Origin: RGIG9041 sp045541455
GTDB taxonomy: Bacteria > Bacillota > Clostridia > Oscillospirales > QAKW01
DNA: 64,000 bases
NCBI GenBank assembly: GCA_045541455.1
Contig: JAZQJA010000042.1
Span: 62,001 to 126,000 of the forward strand
Direction of reading: 5' to 3'
In this document: piece by piece, positions 15,305-24,220 of the stretch
How the letters are laid out: each line of letters opens with the position of its first letter
Position numbering within the stretch: the first letter of the stretch is position 1
Made by a program: the position numbers and the translations under genes
Notes under the pieces: model-generated
Told to the model about the DNA's origin: nothing
Databases searched by the model: none
Seen by the model: the letters and a program-made list of their open reading frames with translations, nothing else

Positions 15305-16546
15305 TTAAGCCTTCCAAACAGCTTTAATGATGTTAACGATTTTCGGAGAGGTTCCGTACATAAGAACACCTACACGGTAGATCTTAGCAGAAAGAATTCC
15401 AATTCCAAAGGTAGATGCAACCAAAATGCCGATGGAAATCGCAATCTCATACCAAGGCACAGTACTCATAGCAATTCTTGTGAACATTGCCATCGGTGAA
15501 GTAAACGGAATGTAGGAACAAACTGTCATCAAAACATTGTCCACGCTGCCGCTGGTCATAGAGAAGATGACCACCATAAAGCCAAACAGGAATAGGAAAG
15601 TTACAGGCTGAACAGCAGTATTGATATCTTCCAGTTTTGAAACTGTAGAAGAAATTGCACCATAGAGGAATGCATAAATGAGGAATCCAAGCAGGAAGAA
15701 CACAAGCATATATACAAACAGCTCGGGCGGAATATTGAAAATGGAGTCAATGATTCCGTTATCTCCCCAATAGGACTTATTCACATTATAGAACACAAGT
15801 GCCGAGCCAAAGATGGCAACAAGCTGAACAAGACCTGCCATACAAGCCGCCAAAACCTTACCAAACATCATATTGATGGGCTTGGCGCTGGTGATAAGCA
15901 ATTCCATAGCACGAGAGCTTTTTTCGGTTGCAACACTCATTGCTACCATCTGACCGTAAAGCAAAATAACCATATACAGCGCAAAAATCATAATGTAGGT
16001 GTAGAAGAAGTTTTGCATTTGGTCTTTACCAAGGCTTTCCACGTTACCGTCGATCTGAATACTCATAACACCTGCTGCATCCTCTGCAGACATACCGCCG
16101 CCTATCATAGCATTCATTTGATATATCTGTTGTAGTACGCCTGTGGCAATATCAGGGTTCATATCGTACATTGAAAGGTTATCAACGTAATATGTGAACG
16201 AGGTTGCTCCGTCCATTACAAAAGCGCACTCTACATCACCGGAAGTAATTTTGTTCTTGATTACGCTGATTTCTGCATCTGTAATCTGCACATCATAGTC
16301 AGTAAAGGATGCGGCAAATGTTTCTTTTACCATATCCGCCTGCGTAGCATCATCTGCCTTTACGAGCATAACGGAAAGGTCTGCTGTAGTATTAGAAGTA
16401 TCGTCTGATTCAAACAAGGCTGTAATTCGAGGTAAGAACATAACGATGGCGATAACCACCATCAAAAAGATGGTTACACCGACAAACGCTTTATTCTTGC
16501 CATAATTTTTAAGTTCAAATTTAAGTATTTTTCCAAACTGTTTCAC
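15305..16546 (-). CDS. ABC-2 type transporter permease (NatB/YhaP-like)
   Basis: The 413-residue membrane subunit has one N-terminal helix (about 19-40), a large extracytoplasmic domain (about 45-200) and at least five helices in the C-terminal half, the standard layout of ABC-2 exporters of the NatB family. SSRAMELLITSAKP is the conserved cytoplasmic coupling stretch of such permeases. GTG start at 16546 with GGAGG 8 bases upstream, three bases after the ATPase stop. It works with the ATPase encoded before it. The substrate is unknown; family members export Na+ or peptides. Confidence 0.9.
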   Translation of the reverse strand: MKQFGKILKFELKNYGKNKAFVGVTIFLMVVIAIVMFLPRITALFESDDTSNTTADLSVMLVKADDATQADMVKETFAASFTDYDVQITDAEISVIKNKITSGDVECAFVMDGATSFTYYVDNLSMYDMNPDIATGVLQQIYQMNAMIGGGMSAEDAAGVMSIQIDGNVESLGKDQMQNFFYTYIMIFALYMVILLYGQMVAMSVATEKSSRAMELLITSAKPINMMFGKVLAACMAGLVQLVAIFGSALVFYNVNKSYWGDNGIIDSIFNIPPELFVYMLVFFLLGFLIYAFLYGAISSTVSKLEDINTAVQPVTFLFLFGFMVVIFSMTSGSVDNVLMTVCSYIPFTSPMAMFTRIAMSTVPWYEIAISIGILVASTFGIGILSAKIYRVGVLMYGTSPKIVNIIKAVWKA

Positions 16547-16549
16547 TCT

Positions 16550-17455
16550 TTAGACCTCCTTTGCAGCATCGCCTGCATATTCTACGAAAATATCGTTGAG
16601 GGAAGGTTCATAAACCTTTACCTCGTCAATATCATAGTTTTCCACAAGGCGAGTCATAGTGGCTTTCTTTTCGGATGGTGAGCCTAAGCGAATAATCAAA
16701 TCACCGTTATCCATAACAGTGCAGGAAGCGCCAAAATCAGCAATGATTGCATCGGGTGTTTCTGTTTTTACAACCAAACGGTCACGGTGATAGTCACGCT
16801 TGATATCATGCAAATCACCGTGCAGAGCAACAACGCCGTTATTGAGGATAGCAATACTATCGCAAAATTCTTCTATGTAACTCATTTGATGGCTGGAGAA
16901 CAGAACAATTTTGCCCTTTGCAATCTGTTCCTTAACCACATCCTTTAACAGCATTGCATTTACAGGGTCCAGACCCGAAAAAGGTTCGTCAAGAATAATG
17001 ATGTCGGGGTTGTGTGCAAGAGCGGTAATTAGCTGAATCTTTTGCTGATTACCTTTTGAAAGGGTTTCGAGCTTCTTGTTGCGATATTCCGTCATACCGA
17101 GACGACCAAGCCAATAGTCGATTGATTGCACGGCAGCTTTATGGCCCATTCCTTTCAGTTCTGCAAAATATGTAAGTTGATCAATGATGATCTTTTTGGG
17201 GTAAAGGCCTCTTTCTTCAGGCAGATAGCCGATACCGATTTTGTTGTAATCGATGGGCTGACCGTCAATCAGCACTTCACCGCTGTTTGCGGGAAATACA
17301 TCCATCAAAATTCGAATAGACGTAGTTTTACCGGCACCGTTTCTGCCAAGCAAGCCAAAGGCTTTGCCACCCTCAGCTTTGAATGAAACTCCGGTGAGGA
17401 CTTTCTTCTCACCAAAGGATTCTTCTATGTTTTTCAGTTCTAAAATCATTTTCAT
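16550..17455 (-). CDS. ABC transporter ATP-binding protein (NatA-like)
   Basis: About 301 residues. Walker A is GRNGAGKTT, the ABC signature LSKGNQQK, Walker B IIILDEP, and the H-loop SSHQM. The C-terminal ~80 residues form the extra domain typical of ATPases paired with ABC-2 permeases. The chosen ATG at 17455 lies one base after the stop of the M50 gene, with AGGAG straddling that stop; another ATG two codons later is equally possible. Third gene of a four-gene operon. Confidence 0.92.
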   Translation of the reverse strand: MKMILELKNIEESFGEKKVLTGVSFKAEGGKAFGLLGRNGAGKTTSIRILMDVFPANSGEVLIDGQPIDYNKIGIGYLPEERGLYPKKIIIDQLTYFAELKGMGHKAAVQSIDYWLGRLGMTEYRNKKLETLSKGNQQKIQLITALAHNPDIIILDEPFSGLDPVNAMLLKDVVKEQIAKGKIVLFSSHQMSYIEEFCDSIAILNNGVVALHGDLHDIKRDYHRDRLVVKTETPDAIIADFGASCTVMDNGDLIIRLGSPSEKKATMTRLVENYDIDEVKVYEPSLNDIFVEYAGDAAKEV

Positions 17456-17456
17456 A

Positions 17457-18605
17457 TTACTCCTGTATGGTTGTTTTGCGTTTTGCAATCTCCATCAAAT
17501 CTCTTTCAGATTCGATATCTTGCGAATAAGGATAGGTCTTTGCAACTTTTTCAAATTCACTCCTGATTTTCTCTGCCTTCACGGTGTCATTCTCAAAAAA
17601 CAATGCAAGTGCATACTCAGTTCGAAGCACAGAGGGGAAACGCTTCATTGATTTCATAAATTTCTTCTGTTTTTTAGTCAGCATATCCTGGATAACGTCC
17701 CGGCGGTTTTCTCCGATCAGCTCTACATAAATTCTATCGCACATTAGAAGGTCGTGATGAAGTCCAACAATACCGCTTTCAATTTCAAACAGGTGTGCTA
17801 TAAGTGTATCCGCTTCTTCAAACTTTTCTTCATCCATAAGTCGATTGCAAGTGAACACACAGCGGGTAGCCACCATACTGTTTTTCATAGCTTCATCTGT
17901 TGGCACTGCAAACCATTCGGCAGGCATATCTCTAAGACGAACACCTTTTGAACTTTGTTCGCTAACTTTTAGTTGAACCCAAAAGGCTTCTACTGCTTCT
18001 TTGTTTTTTGATAAAGCAAAGGCATTGTATCCATCATTGTCAACCATTCCCATACGCATCGGTATGCCATTCATCATAGCAGTCATAAATCCAACTACTG
18101 CAAACATGAGAAGAAGCGGTGAAAGGAATGGGACATTGGAGCAAAGCAAATAGCCAGCTAAGAACAAAGTACCAAGAATGATATTGATAAATGAGCCGCC
18201 AAGGTTATATAACACAAGTGGTATTTTGCCGTCCTTCATATCAGGGGGAATCATAAGACATTGACCGCCCGTTCCGGCTAAACTAAGTCGTTTTAATTTA
18301 AGCTTTCCGTTTTCCTTTAACCACATAAAAGAGGCAATGCGGAAGGAACTGAACTTATATCCCGTCATCAAACCAAACAAAAGGTGCCCTGCTTCGTGTA
18401 CGATCAGATGAAAAAACAACGCAACGTACATACCAATGAATAGTCCTGCAAAGGAGAAAAGTTCTTGGTATAACGGTGTATCTGCCTGGGATTTGTCAAG
18501 ATACGAAACCATCACAACACCGCAAATTGCTCCAATCAGCATCATAAATGCCATTCCTATGTATTGCTGCCAAACTATTTTTTTCTTTTTCTGATTTTGA
18601 CTCAT
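17457..18605 (-). CDS. M50-family (site-2-protease-like) membrane metalloprotease
   Basis: 382 residues. After two N-terminal helices, the zinc motif HEAGH (70-74) sits in the third helix, and the second M50 motif NGIPMRMGMVDNDG (179-192) supplies the Asp ligand. The C-terminal ~180 residues are soluble and helical, with no PDZ domain. It probably cuts a membrane-embedded substrate. Its ATG overlaps the stop of the XRE gene by four bases (ATGA), and the ABC ATPase follows immediately. Together this suggests a stress- or peptide-responsive export module; that role is inference. Confidence 0.87.
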   Translation of the reverse strand: MSQNQKKKKIVWQQYIGMAFMMLIGAICGVVMVSYLDKSQADTPLYQELFSFAGLFIGMYVALFFHLIVHEAGHLLFGLMTGYKFSSFRIASFMWLKENGKLKLKRLSLAGTGGQCLMIPPDMKDGKIPLVLYNLGGSFINIILGTLFLAGYLLCSNVPFLSPLLLMFAVVGFMTAMMNGIPMRMGMVDNDGYNAFALSKNKEAVEAFWVQLKVSEQSSKGVRLRDMPAEWFAVPTDEAMKNSMVATRCVFTCNRLMDEEKFEEADTLIAHLFEIESGIVGLHHDLLMCDRIYVELIGENRRDVIQDMLTKKQKKFMKSMKRFPSVLRTEYALALFFENDTVKAEKIRSEFEKVAKTYPYSQDIESERDLMEIAKRKTTIQE

Positions 18606-19198
18606 TTTTCTTTTACCTCATAAGCGCATTTTGTAAATTTCCAATTTCCTATTTCAAACTTTTCTGCTGTAATGCGTTTTGCAAGCTGACGGGTTTCAAT
18701 AAATTCGTCGGTTATGGTAACAAGGAATTGTTTACCGTCCTTTTCAACAAGATAGAACTCCTTGTCCATATTCTTAAAGCTGTTAATAAGCTCAGGTGTG
18801 CCAAACGGTGCATCGGTAAAGAATCCGAGAAGATTATCAATGACTTTTTCACTTTTTGTCAGTTTGAGTTTGCCAAGTAAAGTATGTATCTGGGCATCGG
18901 GAAACTTTTCATAGATCACACGGTCTTTTTTCTTTTTCTTAATACCTTTACCATAATCTGAAAGGTTGTAAGGCTCACGCATTACAACTTCATCAATTAC
19001 TTCACCATCATCCAGCAGATAATCAACACTCACATTTAGGAGCTGTGCCAATGCTTTCAAATTATCTACATCGGGAAGTCCGTTGTTTGCTTCCCATTTT
19101 GCAACAGCAGATCGAGATACTGCCATTTTCTCAGCAAGCTGCTCTTGGGAGAAACCACATTGCTTTCTTGCTTCTTTGATTTTTTCGCCTAATGTCAT
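18602..19198 (-). CDS. XRE-family HTH regulator of the M50/ABC operon
   Basis: About 198 residues. The N-terminal HTH reads FSQEQLAEKMAVSRSAVAKWE. The C-terminal part (about 95-198) is a folded domain with no motif I recognise, possibly a ligand or PH-like domain. The start is MTLGEK with GGAGG 8 bases upstream; the frame runs much further upstream, but the extension crosses the operator and promoter and should be ignored. First gene of the operon, so probably an autoregulator acting on the dyads at 19270-19299. Confidence 0.85.
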   Translation of the reverse strand: MTLGEKIKEARKQCGFSQEQLAEKMAVSRSAVAKWEANNGLPDVDNLKALAQLLNVSVDYLLDDGEVIDEVVMREPYNLSDYGKGIKKKKKDRVIYEKFPDAQIHTLLGKLKLTKSEKVIDNLLGFFTDAPFGTPELINSFKNMDKEFYLVEKDGKQFLVTITDEFIETRQLAKRITAEKFEIGNWKFTKCAYEVKEK

Positions 19199-19232
19199 TT
19201 TCATTACCTCCCGTATAGTTGATTTCGTATTT

Positions 19233-19299
19233 ATTTTATGTCGAAGGGCTGGGGTGAACAATAAACTACTTGTAACGCTGCTGTTACTATCCGTAACAA
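19233..19299 (-). promoter_or_regulatory. Promoter and phased dyad operator of the XRE/M50/ABC operon
   Basis: On the minus strand, -35 TTGTTC (19256-19261), a 17-base spacer and -10 TAAAAT (19233-19238). Directly upstream are three half-sites in alternating orientation, GTTAC/GTAAC/GTTAC (19293-19297, 19283-19287, 19272-19276). They form the overlapping dyads TGTTAC-5-GTAACA and GTAAC-6-GTTAC, spaced about one helical turn, as expected for a dimeric HTH repressor or activator. Confidence 0.5.
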
Positions 19300-19836
19300 T
19301 GTCAGATAGGTATTTCGAAATTGCAGATTTACAATAAAAAAGTGCGTGACCGAAGTCACGCACAGAAAAACGCAAACTCCGGTTGTCGCTAAACAAATCT
19401 CAAGTGTTGATAGGTTTCTCACACAATAACCCGATGAAATTCGCGCTTTTACTAAATTTACATAGTTATTGTGTTCAAAAAGGGTATAGTTACCCCTTTG
19501 TATGAAAATTTACTATCATCATTTAATATAAAATTTGTTTATAGACAAATATTATAGCATATTGCGTCTAAAAATAAAATATTTTTGATAATTTTATCAC
19601 TTAGAAAACAGCAGTAGAGAGAATATATTTCCCTGCCGCTGTGTTTCGGTTAGTTGTAAATTATATCGTGATTTACAATTTCTATAGCTCGCTAGTGAAT
19701 ATTATTTATTTGTCCAATCCATGCCATTTTGCTTTGCTCTTTATTTAAAATCATTATAACCTTAAACGAAAATTTTTCGATTTTTTTGTATTGAATATTC
19801 AGATTACCAAATATATAATTAGTTCGGGTGATATAA
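19300..19836. other. Noncoding stretch with several inverted repeats
   Basis: No convincing gene. It contains a minus-strand terminator-like hairpin GTGCGTGAC/GTCACGCAC with T run (19341-19366), an inverted repeat ACACAATAAC/GTTATTGTGT (19431-19440 and 19465-19474), an imperfect AAAGGGTA/TACCCCTTT dyad near 19480-19500, and TTGTAAAT/ATTTACAA (19654-19661 and 19671-19678). The sequence is very AT-rich toward the lacI-type gene. It may be the distal boundary of the accessory block that starts at tRNA-Leu. Confidence 0.5.
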
Positions 19837-20802
19837 ATGATTACACTTTCAAAAATTGCAAAATTGGCAAATGTTTCTGTTTCTACTGCTTCAAAGGCCT
19901 TTTCAGGCAGTTTGGAAGTAAATGAAGAAACAAGAAATATGATATTTGATATTGCCAAGAAACATCAATGTTTCAAAAAATTTTATAATGTGAAATATCC
20001 TAAATTGGTAATTGCAATTATAGCACCAGAATTTAAAAGTGCGTATTATACTCGATACCTGTCGTATATTCAAGAGAATCTGGAAAAGAAAAACTGTGAA
20101 CTATGTGTTTCAACAACTAATTTTTCATCGCTTAAGGAAAAAGAACTGTTGGAATACTATTATAAGCATTCGGATGTTGATGGTATTATTGTCATACAAT
20201 CACATCTGGATACTGTAAATGAATATGAAATCCCGGTTGTATTTCTAAATTCCATAAGTAGACAAGTATATGATGTTTCGGTTTTGCACGACTTTACCCC
20301 CGCACTTTGTGAGGTGGTTAATTACTTGGCTGATAAAAAAGTTGATTCTATCGGGTTTATCGGCGAGAATTTAACAAGAGAAAAACAGAAGATTTTTAAA
20401 CGCCTTTTAGAAGAAAGAGGTATAAGCTTAAAAGAAAACTATGTAAGCATATCTGATACTCGATTTGAAGAAGGCGGCTATGACGCAATGGAAAAATTGT
20501 TTTCAAAAGGACAATTGCCCAGAGCTGTTGTTTGTGCTTATGACTATATGGCGATTGGCGCAATCAGGTGTATACTTGATCACGGGTTGTCTGTTCCAAA
20601 TGATATAGCGGTTATGGGCAGTGATGATATTCTTGAAGCAAAATTCTTAAATCCTCCGCTTGCTTCCATTTCAACACCTATAGAGGAAATGTGTAAGATA
20701 GCTACCGATTCTATTATCAAGAAAATAAACAATAATAATTTCAAATTAAATCAATCTGTTACATCTCAATTCAAATTGAGAAAATCTTTTGAAATACTTT
20801 AA
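19837..20802 (+). CDS. LacI-family transcriptional regulator
   Basis: 321 residues. The N-terminal LacI HTH (LSKIAKLANVSVSTASKAFSG) is followed by a periplasmic-binding-protein-like sensor domain, including the family motif VPNDIAVMGSDD and SISTPIEEM near the C-terminus. Likely a sugar-responsive repressor. No sugar gene lies next to it on the same strand; the next gene is a convergent ABC exporter, so its targets are elsewhere or unknown. SD is weak (GGGTGAT). Confidence 0.9.
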   Translation: MITLSKIAKLANVSVSTASKAFSGSLEVNEETRNMIFDIAKKHQCFKKFYNVKYPKLVIAIIAPEFKSAYYTRYLSYIQENLEKKNCELCVSTTNFSSLKEKELLEYYYKHSDVDGIIVIQSHLDTVNEYEIPVVFLNSISRQVYDVSVLHDFTPALCEVVNYLADKKVDSIGFIGENLTREKQKIFKRLLEERGISLKENYVSISDTRFEEGGYDAMEKLFSKGQLPRAVVCAYDYMAIGAIRCILDHGLSVPNDIAVMGSDDILEAKFLNPPLASISTPIEEMCKIATDSIIKKINNNNFKLNQSVTSQFKLRKSFEIL

Positions 20803-20824
20803 AACAGTTAAATACCTATAAATA

Positions 20825-20862
20825 ATAAAAGGACTCATTTTGCGAGCCCTTTTATTATTTAT
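20825..20862. terminator. Bidirectional terminator between lacI-type gene and ABC exporter
   Basis: Stem AATAATAAAAGG-a-CTC/GAG-c-CCTTTTATTATT with an ATTTTGC loop, T-rich on both strands. Confidence 0.85.
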
Positions 20863-22589
20863 TCTATAACGTCATTTTCTCGAAATTGTAGTGAGTACAA
20901 ATTTTTATATGTGCCGTTTGCTTTTATCAGTTCTGTATGTGTGCCGCGCTCTTTGACACAACCGTCAATTATTACAGCAATTTCATCTGCATTTCTAATG
21001 GTAGAAAGTCGGTGTGCTACTACTAAAGTTGTTCTGCCTTTGCAAAGTTCATCAAGCGCTTGCTGAATAAGAACCTCTGTTGTGTTGTCCAGTGCACTTG
21101 TGGCTTCATCTAAAATAAGAATAGAAGGATCCTTTAAAAATACACGAGCGATACTAATGCGCTGTTTTTGTCCACCCGAGAGTTTAACACCTCTTTCTCC
21201 TATTTCTGTATCGTAACCATTTTCTAGAGATATTATATAATCGTGAATGTTTGCGCGCTTAGCAGCTGTAATCATTTCGTCTTCGGTTGCTTTGGGATTT
21301 CCATACATAATATTATCCCGTACAGTGCCTGCAAATAAAAATACATCTTGTTGAACGATACCTATATTTTTGCGAACAGAATCCAGTGTTAGTTTTCTTA
21401 TATCAACACCGTCAATATAAATACTTCCACAGCCGTCTTTTAGTTTATAAAAATTAGGCAATAAATGACAGAGCGTGGTTTTGCCGCCTCCAGATGGACC
21501 GACAAGTGCCAGTTTACATCCCTTATTAATTTTAAGATTTATATTGTGAAGAATGTTATTTTCATCGTAGGCATAAGTTACATTTTTAAACTCAATATAA
21601 CCTTTTGCATTGATAAGCGGTATGGCATCTTTTGCATCGGTTTCCGGTGGTTCTTCCATTATTTCAACAAAACGTTTAAATCCGCTTACACCATTTTGGA
21701 ATTGTTCCATAAAACCTATTAGTGTATTAACAGGGTTTATAAACAGATTGACAGAAACGATAAAAGTCGAATAATCGCCAAACGAAATTCTGCCCGAATA
21801 TAAAAACAGTCCGCCTGCTATTAAAATGAACACGTTAAAAATATCGGTAATAAAGGAAGTAGATGCATGAAATTTAGCCATAGCATCGTATGCTCTGCGT
21901 GAAGAGTCTACAAATTCTATATCTCCGATCCTAAACTTTTCAACCTCTTGCTTTGAATTGGTATACGCTTTGGTAACTCTGATACCAGTGATGCTACTTT
22001 CAACAGAGGCATTTATAGTTGCGTTGCTTTTTCTACGATCATCAAAAGCGAGCTTCATAGCTTTTCTATATCGCATAGTAACGAGAATAAGAATAGGTAC
22101 ACAAGTAAAAACTATGAGAGTTAAAATCCAATCTATAGTAAACAAATAAATAAAAGAGAGAACTATCATTACCGAACTTATCAAGAGATTTTCAGGTCCG
22201 TGATGGGCAAGTTCGCATACTTCAAACAAGTCGCTTGTAATTCTTGTCATAATTCGTCCGGTTTCGTTATTGTCATAAAACTTAAACGGAAGTTTTTGTA
22301 AATGAGCAAATAAGTCCTGACGCATTTGAGATTGCATACGTACGCCTATAATATGTCCGTAATATTGAACAAAATAGCGAAGTAACATACGAATGAGATA
22401 TAAAACCAAAACGATAATACCTGAAACAACGATTGCACTATACATCTCAAATTTAATATATTCGTTTAGCATTTTGTTGGTAACTATAGGGTAAACCATC
22501 CCTATAACTGAAATCATTAATGATGCAAGCATATCTAATGCCAGCATTTTTTTATGAGGTTTATAGTAACTAATAAAACGTTTTAACAT
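20859..22589 (-). CDS. ABC exporter, fused membrane and ATPase domains (MsbA/multidrug type)
   Basis: About 576 residues, a half-transporter that works as a dimer. The N-terminal ~320 residues hold six helices with the coupling stretch TGRIMTRITSDLFEV; the ATPase domain has Walker A GPSGGGKTT, the Q-loop, signature LSGGQKQRISIARVFL, Walker B ILILDEATSALD and the H-loop in VVAHRLSTI. I chose the ATG at 22589 because GGCGGAGA precedes it. It is a single gene, not the paired genes common in Clostridia, so it probably forms a homodimer. Substrate unknown. Confidence 0.92.
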   Translation of the reverse strand: MLKRFISYYKPHKKMLALDMLASLMISVIGMVYPIVTNKMLNEYIKFEMYSAIVVSGIIVLVLYLIRMLLRYFVQYYGHIIGVRMQSQMRQDLFAHLQKLPFKFYDNNETGRIMTRITSDLFEVCELAHHGPENLLISSVMIVLSFIYLFTIDWILTLIVFTCVPILILVTMRYRKAMKLAFDDRRKSNATINASVESSITGIRVTKAYTNSKQEVEKFRIGDIEFVDSSRRAYDAMAKFHASTSFITDIFNVFILIAGGLFLYSGRISFGDYSTFIVSVNLFINPVNTLIGFMEQFQNGVSGFKRFVEIMEEPPETDAKDAIPLINAKGYIEFKNVTYAYDENNILHNINLKINKGCKLALVGPSGGGKTTLCHLLPNFYKLKDGCGSIYIDGVDIRKLTLDSVRKNIGIVQQDVFLFAGTVRDNIMYGNPKATEDEMITAAKRANIHDYIISLENGYDTEIGERGVKLSGGQKQRISIARVFLKDPSILILDEATSALDNTTEVLIQQALDELCKGRTTLVVAHRLSTIRNADEIAVIIDGCVKERGTHTELIKANGTYKNLYSLQFRENDVIE

Positions 22590-22752
22590 TAAATTATTAT
22601 TCTCCGCCAAATATTGAATATTAATCATATTATAAACGTAAAATTAACTTTCGTCAACTTTTTGGCTTATTATAAATTAAGATTAAAATTTCAGACGTCG
22701 GTAGTTTTTTTATGCTCTTTTTCAGTTATTCTAATAAAGGAGGTATTTTAAA

Positions 22753-24147
22753 ATGAAAGATAATAATATTAACGAATCAATGTTAACATCCCTTCCTGAT
22801 TATAAATCTCAACTTATTGAAATTATAAAAAGTAATTTATCTCCAAACCGTATGCGTGAAAAAATTCTTGAATATCACAAAAATGATATTGCTGCAACGC
22901 TTGAAAATTTGAATAGGGAAGATCGAGAAAAGCTTTACCGTTTGTTTGATACACAAACATTAGCGGATATACTTGAATATGCCGACTCAATCACTGATTA
23001 TATTTTAGAACTGAGTATTTTAAAACGCGTTGAAATTTTTTCGCGTTTGGAGGTAAATACAGCAGTTGAGTGTTTGCACCTTATGTCCAAATCCGAGCGG
23101 GCAACACTTATTGAACTTATTCCTGATGACACAAAACGAGAAATAATTCTTTTGAGTTCGTTTGACGATAACGAAATCGGTAGTAAAATGAGCACTAATT
23201 ATATTTGTATTTCAAATGATAACAGTGTTCGTGATGCTATGAAACAGCTTGTTTCTCAAGCAGCTCAAAATGATAATATTTCAACTGTTTTTATTGCCGA
23301 GCCTGATGCGACTTTTGTAGGAGCCGTTGATTTAAAAGATCTTATTATTGCCAGAGAAACAGTAAAACTTGCTGATATAATAATGTCTTCTTACCCTTAT
23401 GTGTATGCAAATGAACCTATAGATGAGTGTATAGAACGCATTAAAGGTTATTCAGAAGATTTAATTCCCGTATTGGATTCGGATAATAAATTGCGCGGTG
23501 TTTTAACATCTCAAGATATTGCCGAACTAGCACTCGATATTTTCGGCGATGATTACGCCAAATTTGCAGGACTTACCGCTGAGGAAGACCTTAACGAACC
23601 TCTTAAAAAAAGTATTTCAAAACGTTTGCCTTGGCTTGTGATTTTACTCGCTTTAGGGCTTGTAGTAAGTGGAGTGGTAGGCGCGTTTGAAAACGTTATT
23701 TCAAGCCTTAGTATAATAGTAAGCTTTCAATCGCTCATTTTAGGTATGGCAGGTAATGCAGGTACCCAGTCCCTTGCTGTTACTATCCGTGTGTTAATGG
23801 ATGAACAGGTAGATTGTAAGAAGAAAATGTATCTGGTTTTAAAAGAGGCTCGTGTCGGTTTTACAAATGGTGTATTGCTTGGAACTCTTTCATTTTTTAT
23901 AATTGGCGTATATCTTGCATTTGTAAAATCAAATCCTATCACGCTGTCTTTTTCTGTATCACTTTGCACATGCATAGCTCTCATTATTTCAATGCTTCTT
24001 TCAAGTATATCAGGAACTACAATACCTCTCATATTCAAAAAATTCGGAATTGACCCTGCTGTAGCATCCGGACCGCTTATTACAACAACTAATGACCTTG
24101 TAGCCGTTGTTTCATATTACGGTCTTGTATGGGTACTTTTACTGTGA
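22753..24147 (+). CDS. mgtE: MgtE-type magnesium transporter
   Basis: 464 residues. In order: N-terminal MgtE superhelical domain (about 10-135), two CBS domains (about 140-260) that sense Mg2+, a connecting helix and five transmembrane helices with the signature GMAGNAGTQSLA. It imports Mg2+ when cytoplasmic Mg2+ is low. AAAGGAGG precedes the ATG. I see no M-box riboswitch in the 160 bases upstream. Confidence 0.95.
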   Translation: MKDNNINESMLTSLPDYKSQLIEIIKSNLSPNRMREKILEYHKNDIAATLENLNREDREKLYRLFDTQTLADILEYADSITDYILELSILKRVEIFSRLEVNTAVECLHLMSKSERATLIELIPDDTKREIILLSSFDDNEIGSKMSTNYICISNDNSVRDAMKQLVSQAAQNDNISTVFIAEPDATFVGAVDLKDLIIARETVKLADIIMSSYPYVYANEPIDECIERIKGYSEDLIPVLDSDNKLRGVLTSQDIAELALDIFGDDYAKFAGLTAEEDLNEPLKKSISKRLPWLVILLALGLVVSGVVGAFENVISSLSIIVSFQSLILGMAGNAGTQSLAVTIRVLMDEQVDCKKKMYLVLKEARVGFTNGVLLGTLSFFIIGVYLAFVKSNPITLSFSVSLCTCIALIISMLLSSISGTTIPLIFKKFGIDPAVASGPLITTTNDLVAVVSYYGLVWVLLL

Positions 24148-24220
24148 AATCTTTTCTTTACATTCTCTTGATTCAATATTATAATATTTATTGCAATATA
24201 TTAGTTAAGAGGTAGAATTA

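Noticed and set aside
19205..19396. 64-codon N-terminal extension of the XRE regulator
   Set aside because: It crosses the operator, promoter and SD; HTH homologues begin at MTLGEKI, where GGAGG gives an ideal start.
22630..22752. M-box riboswitch before mgtE
   Set aside because: The conserved M-box core is not present in the short AT-rich region, which shows only a weak promoter-like stretch and an SD.
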